Shown here one piece after another: positions 7,967-15,501 of a stretch of DNA of 38,739 bases. The position numbers and the translations under genes were made by a program. Each line of letters opens with the position of its first letter. Position 1 is the stretch's first letter. The notes under the pieces were generated by a model. That model did not search any database. It had not been told where the DNA came from and saw only the letters and a list, made by a program, of their open reading frames with translations. Origin of the DNA: Bacteroidales bacterium (GTDB taxonomy: Bacteria; Bacteroidota; Bacteroidia; Bacteroidales; UBA932); assembly GCA_017561865.1 (NCBI GenBank), contig JAFZBH010000030.1, positions 1 to 38,739 of the forward strand, written 5' to 3'.

Positions 7967-8496
7967 GGATCATCGGCGGCCGCCTCAAGGGCAAACCCAT
8001 CCAGCCCCCGATGGGCTACGGAGCCCGGCCCACCACGGATTTCGCCCGGGAGGGCCTTTTCAATATCCTGAACAACGAATACGAATTCGAGGACCTGCAG
8101 GTGCTCGACCTTTTCGGCGGCACCGGCGCCGTCTCGTACGAGTTCGCCTCGCGCGGCGCCCGGCGGGTCTACTGCATCGAGATGAACCGCGACCGGGCGG
8201 CCTTTATCCGCCGCGAAGCTGCGCGCCTGGGGCTGGACGCCGTCACGGCCGTCCACGCCAACGTGTTCGACTTCCTGCCGATCTGCCGGGAGAAGTTCGA
8301 CCTCATCTTCGCCGATCCGCCCTATGCGCTGGAGGGGCTGGAGACGCTCCCCGACAAGGTCCTGTCGCTGGACCTGCTCCACCCCGGCTGCTATTTCATC
8401 CTGGAGCACGGCGACGAACATTCCTTCACCGGCCACCCGCTCTTCAAGAAGGAAAAGACCTACGGCCGCGTGCATTTCAGTTTTTTCGAAAAATAA
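7963..8496 (+). CDS. rsmD: 16S rRNA (guanine966-N2)-methyltransferase
   Basis: 177 aa, normal length for RsmD, which methylates N2 of G966 of 16S rRNA in the small subunit using S-adenosylmethionine. Visible: MRIIGGRLKGKPI at the N-terminus, RPTTDFAREGLFNIL, the SAM-binding loop DLFGGTG (residues 49-55), the acidic residue of CIEMNRD and the catalytic DPPY motif (118-121). The ATG at 7963 overlaps the preceding stop (ATGA), which fixes the start; an upstream in-frame extension would run through the DUF3822 gene. A hairpin right after the stop (8497-8526) may terminate the run. Confidence 0.95.
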   Translation: MRIIGGRLKGKPIQPPMGYGARPTTDFAREGLFNILNNEYEFEDLQVLDLFGGTGAVSYEFASRGARRVYCIEMNRDRAAFIRREAARLGLDAVTAVHANVFDFLPICREKFDLIFADPPYALEGLETLPDKVLSLDLLHPGCYFILEHGDEHSFTGHPLFKKEKTYGRVHFSFFEK

Positions 8497-8526
8497 ACGC
8501 CCGGATTTGCAACAGTCCGGGTGTTT
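8497..8526 (+). terminator. Possible intrinsic terminator after rsmD
   Basis: ACGCCCGGA (8497-8505) pairs with TCCGGGTGT (8516-8524), nine pairs with one G-U, loop of 10 nt, then only a short TT. The weak T run makes it a possible rather than certain terminator. Confidence 0.45.
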
Positions 8527-8556
8527 CTGCGTTATAAAGGCAGAGAACGCGAAAAG

Positions 8557-9081
8557 ATGACACGTCAGGAGATCACGCAATTCTATCAGGAACACCACCG
8601 CCGGCTGTACAACATCAGCCTGCGGATCCTGCGGGATTCCGACGAAGCCGAAGAAGTGATGCAGGACACGATCCTTAAATTCGTCACCGGAGGGAACGAG
8701 GGTTCTTTCGTCTCCGACGCCCAGGTCTCGGCCTGGCTGGCTCGCACCTGCATCCGTTCCTCGATCGACCGGCTCCGTCGCCGTCAGAGGCGTGACGCTT
8801 TCCTGAAAGACTATGCCGCAGACGCCCTTCCGGAAGACGGCCTCATCCCGGACGATCATTCTGTCATTCCGAGCGAAGTCGAGGAATCTTTCTCGGTCGA
8901 ACGGATCCGCTCTGCGATGGACATCCTGGAGGAGCCTTACCGGCTGGTGCTGAACCTCGTGCTCATCGAAGGCCTGGATTATGGCGAAATCGCCGGCCTG
9001 ACCGGCCGCAAGGAGACGACGCTCCGTTCGCTGTATTCCCGTGGCCGCGCCAAACTGATTGAAACGCTGAAACAGATATGA
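8557..9081 (+). CDS. ECF-type RNA polymerase sigma factor
   Basis: 174 aa. The sigma2 region (about residues 8-75) includes YNISLRILRDSDEAEEVMQD, the DxxDAEE-like core-binding helix, and WLARTCIRSSIDRLRRRQR, a DNA-contact segment. The sigma4 region (about 117-170) has MDILEEPYRLVLNLVLIEG, then DYGEIAGLTGRKETTLRSLYSRGRAKL, a clear helix-turn-helix. The linker contains SVIPSEVEES (102-111), which is the translation of a 27-bp dispersed repeat (8863-8889) and not part of the ancestral protein. I chose the ATG at 8557 over upstream codons. The next gene overlaps by 4 bp (ATGA) and encodes a membrane protein, the usual sigma/anti-sigma layout. No TAnnTTTG box is seen upstream, so control may be by its own or another ECF factor (inference). 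Confidence 0.92.
   Translation: MTRQEITQFYQEHHRRLYNISLRILRDSDEAEEVMQDTILKFVTGGNEGSFVSDAQVSAWLARTCIRSSIDRLRRRQRRDAFLKDYAADALPEDGLIPDDHSVIPSEVEESFSVERIRSAMDILEEPYRLVLNLVLIEGLDYGEIAGLTGRKETTLRSLYSRGRAKLIETLKQI
8863..8889. repeat. Short dispersed palindromic repeat, copy B
   Basis: 27 bp reading GTCATTCC-GAGCGAAGTCGA-GGAATCT with inverted ends ATTCC/GGAAT. It is identical over all 27 bp to copy C (9239-9265). It lies in frame in the linker of the sigma factor gene and encodes VIPSEVEES. Confidence 0.85.
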
Positions 9082-9590
9082 ACGAACTCGAATCATACAT
9101 CCGCGCCCACGCGGCGCAGTTCGACGCGGCGGAGCCCGCGGCCGGCCACGAGGAGCGTTTCCTCGCCCGCCTGGATGCCGTGGCCCCAGCCCGTTCCGCA
9201 GCCCGGACGGGACAGCAGCCCTTCCGCTCCCGCATCCTGTCATTCCGAGCGAAGTCGAGGAATCTCCTCTTCACCCGTCCCGTCCGATTCTTCGCCTATG
9301 CCCTTGCCGTATGCGCAGCCGTCCTGCTGATCCTGCGCCCGGGCGATCCCTGGCGGGGCGCCGGCAACGATCCGCAGCAGATATACCTCGCCTATATGGA
9401 CCGTGTGGCCGAGCTCTACCGGGTCCCCAGCGAGGACAGCGAAGCGCGGGACGCCCTTCTGCAGGAAATCACCGAAGAGGAAGATCCCCTGTTCACCCAG
9501 CTTCCCGAAGAACTGTCCCGGCGCGAGCGCGGGCGCATTCTCAAAGATTATTACGGCCGCATGCTTGCTGCCGCCAGTGAAATCAAATAA
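9078..9590 (+). CDS. Putative anti-sigma factor, single-pass membrane protein
   Basis: 170 aa. N-terminal cytosolic region of about 68 residues (MNELESYIRAHAAQFDAAEP), one transmembrane segment near 69-87 (FFAYALAVCAAVLLIL), and an outer domain of about 80 residues with QIYLAYMDRVAELYRV and a charged C-terminus (EELSRRERGRILKDYYGRML). There is no zinc-binding HxxxCxxC motif. The anti-sigma role is inferred from the overlap with the ECF gene (ATGA) and topology only. Residues about 54-63 (LSFRAKSRNL) are the translation of a dispersed repeat identical to that in the sigma gene but read in a different frame. DUF2807 follows after 11 bp. Confidence 0.75.
   Translation: MNELESYIRAHAAQFDAAEPAAGHEERFLARLDAVAPARSAARTGQQPFRSRILSFRAKSRNLLFTRPVRFFAYALAVCAAVLLILRPGDPWRGAGNDPQQIYLAYMDRVAELYRVPSEDSEARDALLQEITEEEDPLFTQLPEELSRRERGRILKDYYGRMLAAASEIK
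9239..9265. repeat. Short dispersed palindromic repeat, copy C
   Basis: Identical over 27 bp to copy B, 376 bp downstream of it in the same orientation. It lies in the cytosolic linker of the putative anti-sigma gene, read in a different frame as SFRAKSRNL. Confidence 0.85.
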
Positions 9591-9601
9591 ACAACACGGA
9601 T

Positions 9602-10516
9602 ATGAAACGCTTTATCACCCTTTTCGCAGCGGCCCTGATGGCCGTCCTGCCCGTCCTTGCAAAGGAACCCGATCCCGCCCTGGCCGGCACCGAGACCAAA
9701 GTGTATCGTCTGAGCGGCTTTGACGGCCTGTCCGTCAGTTCCATCTACCAGGTCGAACTGACGAAATCCTCCCGTTACTATGTGAAAGTGGAGGCTCCTG
9801 ATTTCCTGATGCCCTACCTGCTTGTCGAAGTCGGCGGCGGTACGCTGAGGCTGGGCGTCGAGGAGCTTCCCAGGGATATACGCCGCAAGATGGAGAGCGG
9901 CCGCTACAAGATCCGCGCGACCGTTACGCTTCCCGAGCTCAATTCCCTCAGGATGTCCGGCGCCGCGAGGCTCGATGCGGACGGGGATTTCGTCTCCCGG
10001 AAGAAATTCAGGATGGACCTCAGCGGGGCCTCTGCGGCCGAAGGACTGGTCGTGAAGGCGTCCGAAGCCAATATCGAAGCCAGCGGTGCCGCCCACTTCT
10101 CCCTGACGGGCGAATATGACAGGATGAATCTCCGTATGTCCGGGAGTGCCAAAGGCAATGTCACGGGTCCCTCCGGCGAAGCCTGGGCCGAGCTCTCCGG
10201 GGCTGCCGGACTCTCCGTCAATGGGAAACTCGGCAAGGTGGATGTCCAGGGTTCCGGCGCGGCGAACCTGAATCTGAAAGGCAGCGTTGACGATCTGAAG
10301 ATCGAGGGCTCCGGCGCCGCCAAGTTCGACATCTCCGACGCCCCGTCCCGCACGGCGCACGTCCGGATGTCCGGCGCTGCCGGCGCCAGGATCGACGTGC
10401 GTGACGAGCTGAGCGTGTCCCTGTCCGGCGCCGCCTCCCTGCGTTACCGCGCCGGCGACCGCCTGCACATCGCCTCGCAGACCGTCTCCCGCGGCGCCTC
10501 CCTCAGCGCTTACTAG
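9602..10516 (+). CDS. DUF2807 (head GIN domain) periplasmic protein
   Basis: 304 aa with a cleavable signal peptide (MKRFITLFAAALMAVLPVLA, about 1-20). The mature protein is a beta-solenoid-like DUF2807 domain: FDGLSVSSIYQVELTKSSRYYVKVEAPDFL at the start, then many short strands punctuated by SGAA/SGSA motifs (SGAARLDAD, SGASAAEG, SGAAHFSL, SGSAKGN, SGAAGLSV, SGAANLNL, SGAAKFDI, SGAAGARI, SGAASLRY), each 15-25 residues apart. Bacteroidetes commonly place such proteins in ECF sigma/anti-sigma units; the function is not established and may be cell-envelope stress sensing or adhesion. Here it is the third gene of that unit, 11 bp after the anti-sigma gene. It ends with TAG only 9 bp from the convergent mazG stop. 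Confidence 0.88.
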   Translation: MKRFITLFAAALMAVLPVLAKEPDPALAGTETKVYRLSGFDGLSVSSIYQVELTKSSRYYVKVEAPDFLMPYLLVEVGGGTLRLGVEELPRDIRRKMESGRYKIRATVTLPELNSLRMSGAARLDADGDFVSRKKFRMDLSGASAAEGLVVKASEANIEASGAAHFSLTGEYDRMNLRMSGSAKGNVTGPSGEAWAELSGAAGLSVNGKLGKVDVQGSGAANLNLKGSVDDLKIEGSGAAKFDISDAPSRTAHVRMSGAAGARIDVRDELSVSLSGAASLRYRAGDRLHIASQTVSRGASLSAY

Positions 10517-10525
10517 CCGGCAGGA

Positions 10526-11317
10526 TCACAATCCCTTCGCCTTACCCTCGTCCCAGATGGCGTCCATCTCGGCGAGGGTCATTTCCGTGAGTTTGCGGCC
10601 TCGTTTAAGGGTGTTCTCTTCGAGATAATTGAAACGGCGGCGGAACTTGGAGCAGCTGCCGCTCAGGGCGGCCTCCGGGTCCACCCCGTAGAGCCGGGCG
10701 GCATTGATGACGGCGAAGAGCAGGTCGCCGAATTCCTCTTCCATATGACGCGGATCCGCCTCGAGGCAGGCTTCGTGCGCTTCGCCCAGCTCTTCGCGGA
10801 CCTTGTCCCACACGTCCGCGGGCTGCTCCCAGTCGAAACCGCAGCCGCGCGCCTTCTCCTGCATCGACAGGGCCTTGAGGATGGCGGGCATCGCGTCCGG
10901 GATGCCGCCCAGGACCGTCTTGTTGCCGTCCTTCTCCTTGGCTTTCACGAGCTCCCAGGTGTCGGCGATCTCCTTGGCGGAGGTCGGCTTTCCGGCCTCG
11001 GGCCCGAAGACGTGCGGATGGCGGAAGACCATCTTGTCCACGACCTTGTGCAGGCAGTCGGCGATGTCGAAACTCCCTTCCTCCTGGGCGATCCGGGCAT
11101 AGAACACGAGGTGGTAGAGCAGGTCCCCGATTTCCTTCGCGGTGCCGGGGCGGTCGCCCTTGAGGATGGCGTCGCTGAGTTCATAGACCTCCTCTTCCGT
11201 CATCGGGCGTATGGTCTCCATCGTCTGGGCGGCGTTCCAGGGGCATTTCTCGCGCAGGGCGTCCATCGTGTCCAGCAGCGAGGCGAAGGCCGAGAGCTTT
11301 TCTTCTTTGGTATGCAT
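10526..11317 (-). CDS. mazG: Nucleoside triphosphate pyrophosphohydrolase MazG
   Basis: 263 aa, the two-domain form of MazG that hydrolyses nucleoside triphosphates to monophosphates and pyrophosphate, cleaning nucleotide pools. N-terminal domain: REKCPWNAAQT, the metal-binding EEEVYELSDAI followed by KEIGDLLYHLVFYA (EExxE..ExxD). C-terminal domain: KARGCGFDWEQ, REELGEAHEACLE and EEEFGDLLFAVINAARL, again EExxE..ExxD-like. The ATG at 11317 (MHTKEEKLSAFASLL) is chosen over 11356, which would lie upstream of its promoter. The start region overlaps the promoter of the divergent CoA-transferase gene. Confidence 0.95.
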   Translation of the reverse strand: MHTKEEKLSAFASLLDTMDALREKCPWNAAQTMETIRPMTEEEVYELSDAILKGDRPGTAKEIGDLLYHLVFYARIAQEEGSFDIADCLHKVVDKMVFRHPHVFGPEAGKPTSAKEIADTWELVKAKEKDGNKTVLGGIPDAMPAILKALSMQEKARGCGFDWEQPADVWDKVREELGEAHEACLEADPRHMEEEFGDLLFAVINAARLYGVDPEAALSGSCSKFRRRFNYLEENTLKRGRKLTEMTLAEMDAIWDEGKAKGL

Positions 11318-11337
11318 CGAATAATTTGCTAAATTTG
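11306..11337 (+). promoter_or_regulatory. Promoter of the acetyl-CoA hydrolase/transferase gene
   Basis: TTTG at 11306-11309 and TAAATTTG at 11330-11337, 20 bp apart, a full match. It lies partly inside the 5' coding end of mazG. Start expected near 11344, 20 nt before the ATG at 11365. Confidence 0.75.
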
Positions 11338-11343
11338 CGTTCG

Positions 11344-11351
11344 CAAAAATA
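11344..11351 (-). promoter_or_regulatory. -7 box of the mazG promoter
   Basis: Minus-strand TATTTTTG (11351-11344), leader about 20 nt to the mazG ATG. No good TTTG was found at the right distance. The box faces the -7 box of the opposite promoter at 11330-11337. Confidence 0.5.
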
Positions 11352-11364
11352 ACCATTTTTTCGT

Positions 11365-12666
11365 ATGAAGCCGATACAATTCGTTTCCGCCGACGAGGCG
11401 GTCAGCCACATTCCCTCCCATTGCCACGTCCACCTGAGCAGCGTCGCCAGCGTGCCCCACTGTCTGATCCGGGCCCTGTGCCGCCGTGCCGATGCGGGAG
11501 ATGTGCGCGACCTGCACTTCCACCATTTCCATACGGAAGGCCCCGCCCCCTACAGCGAGCCGCGCTACGAAGGGATTTTCTTCGAGCAGGGCTTCTTCGT
11601 CGGGCCCAACGTCCGCGCGAACGTCAATGCCGGCTATGCCGATTATCTGCCCGTGCACCTGGGCGAGAGCCAGAAACTCTACCGCGAAGGCTTCATTCCC
11701 CTCGGGGCGGCGCTGGTCAACGTGTCGCTGCCGGACGAGCAGGGGCGCGTGAGCCTCGGCACCTCCGTGGACTGTTCCGTCGCCGCGATCGAGAGTGCGA
11801 AGGTGGTCATCGGCGTGGTGAACCCCAACGTGCCCTTCGCCTATGGCGACCTCATCCCGCTGGAGAGTTTCGACTACCTCGTGCAGGACGACGAGCCGCT
11901 GGTGACGGCCGCCTTCGCCGAGCCCACGCCCACGGAAGTGCTCATCGGCAAGAACTGCGCGGCCCTCGTGGAGGACGGCGACTGCATCCAGATGGGCATC
12001 GGCGCCCTGCCGAACGCCCTCGCGGCCCAGCTCGGCGGCCACAAGCATCTCGGCCTGCACACGGAGATGTTCGCCGACGGGTTGCTGCGCCTCATTAAGT
12101 CGGGCGTCATCGACGGCACCAACAAGCGGATCGACACCGGCAAGGTGGTCGCCTCTTTCCTGCTCGGTTCGCAGGAGGTCTATTCTTTCATCGACCACAA
12201 CCCGGACGTGCTGATGCGTGACATCAAATATGTCAACGACCCCTGGGTCATCCGCCAGAACCCGCATATGAAGGCGATCAATTCCGCCACGGAAGTGGAC
12301 CTGACCGGCCAGATCAGCGCCGACTCCATCGGCACGCGCATCTTCAGCGGCACCGGCGGCCAGGTCGAGTTCGTCAAAGGTGCCACGATGTCCGAGGGCG
12401 GCAAGAGCATCACGGCCTTCGCCTCCCGCACGCTCAAGGGCAAGAACAAGATCGTCGCGACGCTGAACACGGGCGCCGGCGTGGTGACGCCCCGCGCGGA
12501 CGCGCACTGGATCGTGACGGAATACGGCGCCGTGGACCTCTACGGCAAGAGCCTGCAGGAGCGCGCCAAGCTCCTGATCGGCATCGCTCATCCGGACGAC
12601 CGGGAGATGCTCGACCGACAGGCCTTCGAGCGTTTCGGTCCGCACTGGCATAATCTCAGTATCTAA
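11365..12666 (+). CDS. Acetyl-CoA hydrolase/CoA-transferase family protein
   Basis: 433 aa, cytosolic, of the family that includes 4-hydroxybutyrate CoA-transferase and acetate:succinate/butyrate CoA-transferases, which move CoA from an acyl-CoA to a carboxylate. Visible family segments: NVSLPDEQGRVSLGTSVDCS, the CoA-site loop QMGIGALPNALAAQL, the segment LHTEMFADGL with the likely catalytic glutamate, and GTGGQVEFVKGATMSEGGKSI. The C-terminus has WIVTEYGAVDLYGKSLQERA, also typical. Because the organism also has ackA-pta, it may recycle CoA between acetate and other acids during fermentation (inference); the exact acceptor cannot be told. Starts after the promoter at 11306-11337. A small lipoprotein gene follows after 1 bp. 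Confidence 0.9.
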   Translation: MKPIQFVSADEAVSHIPSHCHVHLSSVASVPHCLIRALCRRADAGDVRDLHFHHFHTEGPAPYSEPRYEGIFFEQGFFVGPNVRANVNAGYADYLPVHLGESQKLYREGFIPLGAALVNVSLPDEQGRVSLGTSVDCSVAAIESAKVVIGVVNPNVPFAYGDLIPLESFDYLVQDDEPLVTAAFAEPTPTEVLIGKNCAALVEDGDCIQMGIGALPNALAAQLGGHKHLGLHTEMFADGLLRLIKSGVIDGTNKRIDTGKVVASFLLGSQEVYSFIDHNPDVLMRDIKYVNDPWVIRQNPHMKAINSATEVDLTGQISADSIGTRIFSGTGGQVEFVKGATMSEGGKSITAFASRTLKGKNKIVATLNTGAGVVTPRADAHWIVTEYGAVDLYGKSLQERAKLLIGIAHPDDREMLDRQAFERFGPHWHNLSI

Positions 12667-12676
12667 GATGTTGGAA

Positions 12677-13219
12677 ATGAAAAGATTGCTGACGCTCTTA
12701 TCCGGCTTTCTCTGCCTTTGCTGCTGCGCTTCCGGCAGTGTCGGGACGGTGTGTCACGAAGGCGTTTGCTTCTCCTACGATGATTCCCGGTATGAAGTGA
12801 CGGAGCAGGAGGATAACGGCTATGATTTCTCGTTCCGTCTCGTAGAGCGGGACTGCCGGGACAATGCGGCCGCGTTCCACATCATCAGGGACGCCCAGTT
12901 CCCGTATCTGGACAAGGAGGAGCGGGCTTCTTTCGTGGAAGATGAACTGAATGGCCTTTACCCTTACGAGGATGAGGAGTTCCGCTCTTACAGTCCCTGG
13001 CCGGATGCGGCGAAGGAGTGGGCGGATCCCCGCTTCCCGGATGCCGTCGGCGGCAGCCTGTCTTACAGCGGAAAGCGCGGAGACCAGGAAGTGAACGGGC
13101 GGGCGATGATGAGTATTCTCCGTGAATATAAAGTCAGTATGTGGACGGAATGCGCCGGCAAGGCCGCCGCGGATGCATTCGTAGAACTGTTCAAGGAGGT
13201 CCGCTTTGACTGCGACTGA
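12677..13219 (+). CDS. Putative lipoprotein of unknown function
   Basis: 180 aa from the ATG at 12677, which begins a lipoprotein signal (MKRLLTLLSGFLCLCCCASG; Cys in the LCCC/CASG stretch). An alternative ATG at 12668 adds three residues. The mature part is acidic (EVTEQEDNGYDFSFRL, DKEERASFVEDELNG, YPYEDEEFRSYSPWPDAAKEW) with a C-terminal CAGKAAADAFVELFKEVRFDCD. The conserved-looking Cys residues near both ends could form disulphides. No family recognised. It starts one base (12668) or ten bases (12677) after the CoA-transferase stop, so it is probably co-transcribed, but the two products need not be related. Confidence 0.65.
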   Translation: MKRLLTLLSGFLCLCCCASGSVGTVCHEGVCFSYDDSRYEVTEQEDNGYDFSFRLVERDCRDNAAAFHIIRDAQFPYLDKEERASFVEDELNGLYPYEDEEFRSYSPWPDAAKEWADPRFPDAVGGSLSYSGKRGDQEVNGRAMMSILREYKVSMWTECAGKAAADAFVELFKEVRFDCD

Positions 13220-13229
13220 TCCGGAGCAC

Positions 13230-13260
13230 TTGCAAAGAACGGGCTTTTGACGTATATTTG
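13230..13260 (+). promoter_or_regulatory. Promoter of the GNAT-like gene and prfA
   Basis: TTG at 13230-13232 and TATATTTG at 13253-13260, 20 bp apart. Start near 13267, leader about 20 nt to the ATG at 13287. Confidence 0.65.
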
Positions 13261-13286
13261 CAGTCTGTACCAAACTGTAAGCCGCG

Positions 13287-14405
13287 ATGCCCGATTATCA
13301 GATTCACGAAGTGAAGAGCCGCCAGGAGCTCTTGCAGTTCGTCCGTTTCCCGGACGAGCTTTACAAGGATTGCCCTCAGTACGTTCCTGCGCTGCACAGC
13401 GACCAGATCCGTTCCCTGACGAAGGTGGCTCCGCTCAAGTATTGCTCGCACAAACTGTGGCTGGTGAAGGACGGCGAACGGGTCGTCGGGCGCATCAGCG
13501 CGATGGTCAACCCCCGTTACAACGAGCGTTACGGCCGCAAGCGCGCCCGTTTCGGCTGGTTCGACTGCATCCGCGACATCGAAGTGGCGCGGCTGCTGAT
13601 CGGCACGGCCGAAGCCTGGGCCCGGGAGCAGGGGATGGACGAGATCCACGGACCGCTCTACTACAACACTTTCGGCAAGCAGGGTATGCTGATCGAGGGC
13701 TACGACAACATCCCTCCCTTCAACTGCCTGTACAATTTCCCGTATTACAATGACTTCGTCACGGAGCTCGGTTACGAGAAGGAGTGCGACTGGATCCAGT
13801 ACAAGATGGTGGCGAACCACGGTGTTCCCGACAAGGCCCGCCGCGTGTCGAAACTCGTCCAGGAGCGTTACAACCTGCATTTCGGCAGCCTGTCGAAGCT
13901 CAAGAAGGACAAGGAGCTGGTCCGCAAGTTCTTCCGGGTCTACAACGACAGTTTCTCCGAGACCGTGATGAATTTCATCCCCCTGACGGACGAGGAGATC
14001 GACGAGGAGGCCGCTTCCGTGATGCCCTTCATCACCGACAAGGCCAGCTGCCTGCTGCTTGACGAGAAGGACGAGATCGTGGCTTTCGGCATCTCCTTCC
14101 CGACCATTTCGCCGGCTCTGCAGAAGGCCAAGGGCAAGCTTTTCCCCTTCGGCTGGTGGTACCTGCTGCGCGCGATGCGCAACTACGAGACTACGGACCT
14201 GATGGTCAACGGCGCCGCGCCCGAGTGGCAGAACAAGGGCGTCTCGGCGGTCTACTACGAGGCGATGGCCGACAAGGCCCTCAAGATCGGCAACCGCTGG
14301 GCCATCTCCAATCCGCAGATTGAATCCAACAGCGCGGTGAACATCTGGAACAGCTACGAGCACGATCCGTTTATGCGCCGCCGCTGCTACATCAAGAAGA
14401 TTTGA
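13287..14405 (+). CDS. GNAT-like acyltransferase, YghO-like family
   Basis: 372 aa. The N-terminus QIHEVKSRQELLQFVRFPDELYKDCPQYVP and the conserved core GRISAMVNPRYNERY, ARFGWFDCI, then EIHGPLYYNTFGKQGMLIEGYDNIPPFNCLYNFPYYNDFVTELGY match the conserved bacterial YghO-like family of GNAT-fold proteins. The latter half (INGAAP.. as VNGAAPEWQNKGVSAVYYEAM, then SNPQIESNSAVNIWNSYEHD) looks like a second acetyl-CoA-binding GNAT unit. The biochemical substrate is unknown to me. It is followed 4 bp later by prfA, so expression with translation termination is likely, though a functional link is only contextual. Confidence 0.8.
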   Translation: MPDYQIHEVKSRQELLQFVRFPDELYKDCPQYVPALHSDQIRSLTKVAPLKYCSHKLWLVKDGERVVGRISAMVNPRYNERYGRKRARFGWFDCIRDIEVARLLIGTAEAWAREQGMDEIHGPLYYNTFGKQGMLIEGYDNIPPFNCLYNFPYYNDFVTELGYEKECDWIQYKMVANHGVPDKARRVSKLVQERYNLHFGSLSKLKKDKELVRKFFRVYNDSFSETVMNFIPLTDEEIDEEAASVMPFITDKASCLLLDEKDEIVAFGISFPTISPALQKAKGKLFPFGWWYLLRAMRNYETTDLMVNGAAPEWQNKGVSAVYYEAMADKALKIGNRWAISNPQIESNSAVNIWNSYEHDPFMRRRCYIKKI

Positions 14406-14409
14406 CGTT

Positions 14410-15501
14410 ATGGCAGACAACAATAGTTTACTCGACAAGGTCCTCTCGCTCGAAGGGAAGTTCCAGTCGCTCCAGGAGCAGCTTTCCAGCCCCGAGGCGA
14501 TGGCGGATATGAAGAAATACGTCCAGCTCAACAAGGACTACAAGGAGCTGGAGCCCATCATCAAGGCCGGCAAGCAGTATGAGAAGCTGGTCTCCGACCT
14601 GGATGCCGCAAAGGACATCCTGGTCAACGAGAAGGATGAGGAACTGCGCGAGATGGCCCGCCTGGAGATTGCGGAGATCGAGCCGCAGATCCCCGAGATG
14701 GAGCAGCAGATCAAGCTCCTGCTCATCCCGGCCGATCCCGACGACGGCAAGAACGCGATGGTCGAGATCCGCGGCGGCACCGGCGGCGACGAGGCGGCGA
14801 TCTTCGCCGGCGACCTCTTCCGGATGTATCAGCATTTCGCGGAGCGGCGCGGCTGGAAGCTCGAGGTCACCGACCAGGCTCCCGGCACGTCGGGTGGCTT
14901 CAAGCAGATCGTCTTCAAGCTTTCAGGAAGCGACGGCGTCTACGGGGTGATGAAATACGAGTCCGGCGTGCACCGCGTCCAGCGCGTTCCCCAGACCGAG
15001 ACCCAGGGGCGCATCCAGACTTCGGCGGCTTCCGTGGCCGTGTTCCCGGAAGCGGGCGAGTTCGACGTCGACTTGAGCTGGGACGACATCCGCCTCGACT
15101 TGTTCTGCGCCTCCGGCCCGGGCGGCCAGGGCGTCAACACGACCTATTCCGCCGTACGTCTGACCCATATTCCGACGGGTCTGGTGGTCCAGTGCCAGGA
15201 GGAGCGTTCCCAGTTGAAGAACAAGGACCGCGCCTTCGAGGAGCTCCGTACGCGTCTGTATAACCTGGAGCACCAGAAGTACCTGGACGGCATCGCCGCC
15301 AAGCGCAAGACGATGGTCTCCACGGGCGACCGTTCCGCCAAGATCCGCACCTACAATTATCCCCAGGGCCGCGTCACCGACCACCGCATCAACTGGAGTA
15401 TGTACAACCTGCCCGTCTTTATGGACGGGGACATCCAGGAGTGTATCGACCAGCTGCAGATCGCCGAAAACGCCGAGCGCCTCAAGGAAGCGGGGGACTG
15501 A
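14410..15501 (+). CDS. prfA: Peptide chain release factor 1
   Basis: RF1 (363 aa) recognises UAA and UAG in the ribosomal A site and triggers peptide release. Domain signatures: RGGTGGDEAAIF near 121-132, the codon-reading region VQRVPQTETQGRIQTSAASVAVFPE (about 190-214; PxT motif P194-Q195-T196) and the catalytic GGQ at 238-240 followed by GVNTTYSAVRLTHIPTG. Oddity: position 203 (codon CAG at 15016-15018) is Gln where RF1 proteins usually have His (RxHTS). At least 15 genes in this window end in TAG, so RF1 must read UAG well. Length is normal; it has a start 4 bp after the previous gene. Convergent with fabF, with a 255-bp repeat-bearing gap between. Confidence 0.96.
   Translation: MADNNSLLDKVLSLEGKFQSLQEQLSSPEAMADMKKYVQLNKDYKELEPIIKAGKQYEKLVSDLDAAKDILVNEKDEELREMARLEIAEIEPQIPEMEQQIKLLLIPADPDDGKNAMVEIRGGTGGDEAAIFAGDLFRMYQHFAERRGWKLEVTDQAPGTSGGFKQIVFKLSGSDGVYGVMKYESGVHRVQRVPQTETQGRIQTSAASVAVFPEAGEFDVDLSWDDIRLDLFCASGPGGQGVNTTYSAVRLTHIPTGLVVQCQEERSQLKNKDRAFEELRTRLYNLEHQKYLDGIAAKRKTMVSTGDRSAKIRTYNYPQGRVTDHRINWSMYNLPVFMDGDIQECIDQLQIAENAERLKEAGD

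Noticed and set aside
9950-10450. Possible tandem DNA repeat in the DUF2807 gene
   Set aside because: Only the short SGAA protein motif recurs, with differing codons and spacings; not a DNA tandem repeat.
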